Positions 14,760 through 18,019 of a stretch of DNA of 18,019 nucleotides are shown here, piece by piece. The notes below the pieces were generated by a model, which had not been told where the DNA came from, made no database searches, and saw nothing but the letters and a program-made list of their open reading frames with translations. A program made the position numbers and the translations under genes. Location: contig JAATGD010000215.1 of assembly GCA_015654965.1 (NCBI GenBank), positions 1 through 18,019 of the forward strand, given 5' to 3'. This stretch comes from Hyphomicrobiales bacterium (GTDB taxonomy: Bacteria > Pseudomonadota > Alphaproteobacteria > Rhizobiales > Rhizobiaceae). Positions within the stretch are counted from its first letter, which is position 1; every line of letters begins with the position of its first letter.

Positions 14760-16325
14760 TCACTTCTTTTTCGGCAAGCCGGGAAGACCGCCGCCAAGCC
14801 CCGGGAGTTTAGGGCCGCCCAATCCAGGAAGACCCGGCAGTCCACCGTCAAGGCCACCCTTGGTCAGACCTGCGGCCTCGGCCTGCTTGGCCAGCGCCTC
14901 AAGCTGCTTGGGGTCCATCTTGGAAAGATCGGGCATGCCACCCATTCCACCTAGGCCGCCACCAAGCCCACCAAGACCCATCTTGCCGGCAAGGCCACCC
15001 ATCATCTGCTTCATCATTCCGCCCTTGCCCTTGCCCATGGCCTTCATCATGTCGGCCATCTGGCGGTGCATCTTGAGCAGCTTGTTGATGTCGGCGGCAT
15101 TCGTGCCCGAACCCTTGGCGATACGCTGCTTGCGGCTATGCTTCAAAAGATCGGGATTGGCGCGTTCGGCCTTGGTCATGGAGCCTATAATGGCCAGCTG
15201 ACGATCAAAAACCTTGTCATCAAGACCAGCCGCCGCGACCTGATCCTTCATCTTGCCCATGCCGGGCATCATGCCCATGATGCCGCCCATGCCGCCGAGC
15301 TTTTTCATCTGTCCCAACTGGTCGGCAAGATCGTTGAGATCGAACTTGCCCGACTGCATCTTCTTGGCCATCGCCGCGGCTTTTTCCGCATCGATGTTTT
15401 CCGCAGCCTTTTCAACGAGCGAAACAATATCGCCCATTCCCAAAATCCGGTCGGCAATACGCTTGGGATAAAACTCCTCAAGCGCATCCATTTTTTCGCC
15501 GGTGGCGATCAGCTTGATCGGCTTGCCGGTAATGGCGCGCATCGAAAGCGCCGCACCGCCACGGCCGTCACCGTCCATACGGGTCAGAACAATGCCGGTA
15601 ATGCCGACGCGCTCATCGAAATTGCGCGCCAGATTGACGGCGTCCTGACCGGTGAGGCTATCGGCGACGAGCAGGATTTCATGCGGATTGGCGGCCTTGC
15701 GGATATCCGCCATTTCCACCATCAGCGGCTCGTCAATATGCGTGCGACCGGCGGTATCGAGAATGACGACATCATGGCCGCCAAGCTTGGCTGCCTGAAC
15801 GGCGCGCGCTGCAATCTCGACCGGCGACTGACCGGCGATGACCGGCAAGGTATCGACAGAAGTCTGCACACCCAATTGCCGGAGCTGTTCCTGTGCTGCC
15901 GGACGACGCGTATCAAGCGACGCCATCAGCACGCGTTTGCGCTGGCGATCCGTGAGGCGCTTGGCAATCTTGCCGGTGGTCGTGGTTTTACCCGAACCTT
16001 GCAGGCCGACCATCATGATGACGACGGGGGCAGGCGCATTCAGATCAAGCGTGACGCCTTCCGTGCCAAGCATATCGACAAGCTCGTCATGAACGATCTT
16101 GACGACCATCTGCCCGGGCTTGATGCTCTTGAGGATTTCGGCACCGACGGCCTTTTCACGAACCTTGTCCGTGAAGGAACGAACCACTTCCAGCGACACG
16201 TCGGCTTCGATCAGCGCACGTCGCACTTCGCGCAGCGCAGCCGTCACGTCGCTTTCCGAGAGAGCGCCGCGTCCGGTCAGGCCGTTCAGGATGGAGCCAA
16301 GACGCTCCTGAAGTGATTCAAACAT
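14760..16325 (-). CDS. ffh: Signal recognition particle GTPase Ffh
   Basis: A 521-residue protein that binds signal sequences as they leave the ribosome, together with 4.5S RNA, and hands the complex to FtsY at the membrane. The N domain starts MFESLQERLGSILNGLTGRG. The G domain has GLQGSGKTTT (about 106-115), the DTRRPAAQEQL insertion-box region, DTAGR (about 188), TRMDGDGRGG (about 247) and the GTGEK-like ATGEKMDALE. The Met-rich M domain runs from about residue 300 (GGIMGMMPGMGKMKD) and includes the RNA-binding stretch TKAERANPDLL...SRKQRIAKGSG. The C-terminal 70 residues are Gly/Leu/Pro repeats (LPGLPGLGG, LPGLGGGLPGLP) ending in KKK, longer than in E. coli Ffh (453 residues). AAGGA lies 7-8 nt upstream of the ATG. 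First gene of an ffh-chorismate mutase-rpsP unit. Confidence 0.97.
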   Translation of the reverse strand: MFESLQERLGSILNGLTGRGALSESDVTAALREVRRALIEADVSLEVVRSFTDKVREKAVGAEILKSIKPGQMVVKIVHDELVDMLGTEGVTLDLNAPAPVVIMMVGLQGSGKTTTTGKIAKRLTDRQRKRVLMASLDTRRPAAQEQLRQLGVQTSVDTLPVIAGQSPVEIAARAVQAAKLGGHDVVILDTAGRTHIDEPLMVEMADIRKAANPHEILLVADSLTGQDAVNLARNFDERVGITGIVLTRMDGDGRGGAALSMRAITGKPIKLIATGEKMDALEEFYPKRIADRILGMGDIVSLVEKAAENIDAEKAAAMAKKMQSGKFDLNDLADQLGQMKKLGGMGGIMGMMPGMGKMKDQVAAAGLDDKVFDRQLAIIGSMTKAERANPDLLKHSRKQRIAKGSGTNAADINKLLKMHRQMADMMKAMGKGKGGMMKQMMGGLAGKMGLGGLGGGLGGMGGMPDLSKMDPKQLEALAKQAEAAGLTKGGLDGGLPGLPGLGGPKLPGLGGGLPGLPKKK

Positions 16326-16679
16326 CGACTTTTCCTTTTATCCGGGAATGGGCAGGAGGCTTCATCCGGGATAGATCGTTCCACACACCGGCAAGTTCAA
16401 TGAGCGACCAAAGGAATACAGCACCCGAGGGCGCATCGCGCTGTCGGATGTGGACCTCCGGGATCGTTTTATACCATATCGGGTCCCGGTCGGTGGCTCG
16501 CGTTCTTGACAAAGCGCGGATAGATTGGACGCTGGATAGGCGGTGACAGGAGCGATGTCAAGTAAATTGCCGTAATTTCACATGCTGTTCATCAGAACGC
16601 CGATGACAACATAGGCGTGTAATGGCAAATTCCTCGAAAGGCGAATCAGTTTCGCAGGTCAGATCATAAGGAGAGACAA
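16326..16679. other. Divergent intergenic region, ffh / lytic transglycosylase
   Basis: About 354 bp between divergent genes. It must hold both promoters, but I cannot place either with confidence: TTGACA occurs at 16506-16511 without a matching -10 on the plus strand, and TATAAA occurs on the minus strand near 16470 without a clear -35. TCCGGGA occurs three times. A dyad TGACA-N7-TGTCA spans 16544-16560 and could be an operator. The Shine-Dalgarno AAGGAG of the transglycosylase is at 16668-16673. The open frames that cross this region have no recognisable product. Confidence 0.5.
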
Positions 16680-17504
16680 ATGGCGTTGACTGCCAAGGGC
16701 CGCATTCGGACGGCGATAGTTCTTGCAGCCAGCATGTTTGCGGGCATCAGCGCGGCTGAGGCCGCACAATGTGGCAACAACGCCGCTGGTTATAATGCGT
16801 GGCTGCAGCAGACGCTCAAGGAAGCGCCGGGCCGCGGTATCGGCACGCGTGCGCTCAATGCCCTGGGTGAGACCAAATATGCGCAGGCCACCATCAATGC
16901 CGACCGCAACCAGAAAAGCTTCAAGCTCTCTTTCGAGCAGTTCATGCAGAAGCGTGGTGCAAACACGATCATCCAGCGTGGCCGTGCGATGAAGAAGCAG
17001 AATGCTGCTCTCTTTGACAGTATCGAAAAGCGCTACGGCGTTCCCGCCGGCCCACTGATCGCGATCTGGGGCATGGAAACCGGCTTTGGTGCCTATCTCG
17101 GCAAGCAGCATACGCTTTCGGCTGTTGCGACGCTCGCTTATGATTGCCGCCGCAGCGACTATTTCACCAACCAGCTTTATGCCGCGCTCAAGCTGATCGA
17201 TCGTCAGGACCTCTCCCCCAACGCCGTTGGTGCCATGCATGGTGAAATCGGCCAGACGCAGTTCCTCCCCGTAAACGTTCTGAAATATGGCGTTGATGGC
17301 GATGGCAGCGGTCATATCGACATGGCGCGCTCGAAAGCCGATGCGCTGTACTCGACCGCCAACTTCCTCGTCGGTCACGGCTGGAGCCGTGGTGCGGGTT
17401 ATCAACCGGGCGAAGCCAATTACGGCGCTATTCAGGGCTGGAATGCCGCTCAGGTCTACCAGCGCGCTATTGCCGTCATGGGCAAGGCAATTGACGGAAA
17501 TTAA
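16680..17504 (+). CDS. Lytic murein transglycosylase (SLT_2/MltB-like), exported
   Basis: A 274-residue periplasmic enzyme that cleaves the MurNAc-GlcNAc bond of peptidoglycan with formation of 1,6-anhydro-MurNAc. The N-terminus is a signal peptide (KGRIRTAIVLAASMFAGISA, cleavage near AEA-AQC). The catalytic glutamate is probably Glu133 in IWGMETGFGAYLG, followed by TLSAVATLAYDCRR, then AMHGEIGQTQFLP (the family Gly-x-Gln-F/M-x-P motif), GVDGDGSGHID and ALYSTANFLVGHGW. These match the soluble MltB-like family, here without a C-terminal peptidoglycan-binding domain. A Cys lies just after the predicted cleavage site but in no lipobox context. AAGGAG lies 6 nt upstream of the ATG. It is monocistronic and ends before a strong terminator. 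Confidence 0.9.
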   Translation: MALTAKGRIRTAIVLAASMFAGISAAEAAQCGNNAAGYNAWLQQTLKEAPGRGIGTRALNALGETKYAQATINADRNQKSFKLSFEQFMQKRGANTIIQRGRAMKKQNAALFDSIEKRYGVPAGPLIAIWGMETGFGAYLGKQHTLSAVATLAYDCRRSDYFTNQLYAALKLIDRQDLSPNAVGAMHGEIGQTQFLPVNVLKYGVDGDGSGHIDMARSKADALYSTANFLVGHGWSRGAGYQPGEANYGAIQGWNAAQVYQRAIAVMGKAIDGN

Positions 17505-17512
17505 AATCAGGT

Positions 17513-17533
17513 CAGCCAGTTTCAAGCTGGCTG
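17513..17533 (+). other. Accessory hairpin after transglycosylase gene
   Basis: CAGCCAG (17513-17519) pairs with CTGGCTG (17527-17533) around a 7-nt loop, 9 nt past the stop codon. No T-run follows directly. It probably protects the mRNA 3' end or works with the terminator just downstream. Confidence 0.45.
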
Positions 17534-17552
17534 CATATAATTGCTTTTCAAT

Positions 17553-17585
17553 AAAATCCCGCGTCCTCACGGATGCGGGATTTTT
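17553..17585. terminator. Bidirectional intrinsic terminator
   Basis: AAAATCCCGCGTCC (17553-17566) pairs with GGATGCGGGATTTT (17571-17584), 14 bp with one wobble, around the loop TCAC. T-runs follow on the plus strand, and the mirrored A-run gives a T-run on the minus strand. It lies between two convergent genes and should stop both the transglycosylase and the phosphate transporter transcripts. Confidence 0.85.
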
Positions 17586-17601
17586 ATTATCGATGCGTCG
17601 A

Positions 17602-18019
17602 TCAGAAAATCTGGCGCAGGATCACGTAAAGCACAAAAGCAATGGCGATGGAGGCAGGCAATGTCAGCACCCATGCCATCATCATGTTGCGCACCGTCGA
17701 CCATTGCAGCCCCGAACCATTGGCAGCCATAGTTCCGGCAACGCCTGACGAGAGGACGTGGGTGGTGGAAACCGGCAGACCGAAATGATCGGCCGCGCCA
17801 ATCGTTGCCATGGCGACCACTTCGGCAGCAGCCCCCTGCCCGTAAGTCAGATGTGTCTTGCCGATCTTTTCGCCGACAGTCACGACAATCCGTTTCCAGC
17901 CGATCATCGTTCCAAGTCCCAGCGCCAGCGCGACAGCGACCTTGACCCAAGTGGGAATAAATTTGGTCGCCTCGTCAACGGCATGGTGATAGGCGCTCAC
18001 AGCTGCAAGGTCATCGGAC
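17602..18019 (-). CDS. Inorganic phosphate transporter, PiT family (C-terminal part; 5' end outside window)
   Basis: Only the last 138 codons are in the window; the frame stays open to the right edge, so the GTG near 18000 is not the real start. The segment has at least three transmembrane helices (VKVAVALALGLGTMIGWKRIV, the region around AAAEVVAMATI, and the C-terminal TLPASIAIAFVLYVILR). It carries the PiT hallmark GLPVSTTHVLSSGVAGTM, part of the duplicated PD001131-type signature, with GWKRIVVTVGEKIG before it. PiT proteins move phosphate with H+ or Na+ and are low-affinity. The C-terminus ends in LRQIF, and the stop is followed by the bidirectional terminator. Confidence 0.9.
   Translation of the reverse strand, partial: SDDLAAVSAYHHAVDEATKFIPTWVKVAVALALGLGTMIGWKRIVVTVGEKIGKTHLTYGQGAAAEVVAMATIGAADHFGLPVSTTHVLSSGVAGTMAANGSGLQWSTVRNMMMAWVLTLPASIAIAFVLYVILRQIF

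Noticed and set aside
15066..16316. A 416-codon plus-strand frame opposite ffh
   Set aside because: It is a shadow of the Ffh coding sequence, with His/Arg/Asp-rich composition and no domain I recognise.
16659..17570. A 303-codon minus-strand frame opposite the lytic transglycosylase
   Set aside because: The plus-strand gene has a signal peptide, catalytic motifs and a perfect Shine-Dalgarno; the antisense frame also runs into the bidirectional terminator.
1..18019. Mobile elements, CRISPR arrays, defence or toxin-antitoxin genes
   Set aside because: No transposase, integrase, regular direct repeats with spacers, nuclease or toxin motifs were seen on either strand.

Overview
The window is a stretch of alphaproteobacterial chromosome. 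It is most likely from Brucella sensu lato / Ochrobactrum (Rhizobiales): the first gene encodes a close but not identical relative of the Brucella outer-membrane lipoprotein Omp10. Other markers fit the same group: a bacterial homospermidine synthase, a roughly 1600-residue NAD-glutamate dehydrogenase, a small chorismate mutase placed between ffh and rpsP, and an Ala-rich C-terminal extension on ribosomal protein S16. Coding density is ordinary. I see no transposase, integrase, phage gene, CRISPR array, tRNA or rRNA.

Layout. (1) Positions 1-911 (minus strand): omp10 with a strong intrinsic terminator, then a 329-bp gap that holds a two-hairpin intergenic repeat. (2) 912-2357 (minus): homospermidine synthase. 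(3) 2358-2944: a divergent control region with a plus-strand promoter, a full cobalamin (AdoCbl) riboswitch and an unlisted 33-codon ORF with a very good Shine-Dalgarno. (4) 2945-5837 (plus): a translationally coupled three-gene ABC importer of the FecBCD/BtuFCD class, which the riboswitch should control. (5) 5844-6401 (minus): an AAG-type 3-methyladenine DNA glycosylase that meets the transporter operon tail to tail with a 6-bp gap. (6) 6549-11333 (minus): large NAD-dependent glutamate dehydrogenase with its own terminator and dyad-rich upstream DNA. (7) 11587-13752 (minus): a lemA - TPM - TPM operon encoding a LemA-family lipoprotein, an exported TPM protein with a Gly/Ser/Trp tail, and a membrane-embedded TPM protein. 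(8) 13959-16325 (minus): ffh - chorismate mutase - rpsP, closed by a strong terminator, with no rimM/trmD/rplS following. (9) 16680-17504 (plus): an exported lytic transglycosylase. (10) 17602-18019 (minus): the C-terminal end of a PiT-family phosphate transporter, cut by the window edge.

Functionally these are mostly housekeeping and envelope genes: polyamine synthesis, corrinoid or metal-chelate uptake, base-excision repair, glutamate catabolism, protein targeting and translation, and peptidoglycan turnover. I found no clear evidence of a wholly new system. The least explained parts are the small ORF between the B12 riboswitch and the transporter, the two-hairpin repeat at 794-899, the dyads upstream of the glutamate dehydrogenase, and the truncated ffh-rpsP gene order. 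Several start sites were moved inward from the longest open frame because a Shine-Dalgarno or a family N-terminus supports the internal codon; this is noted per gene.
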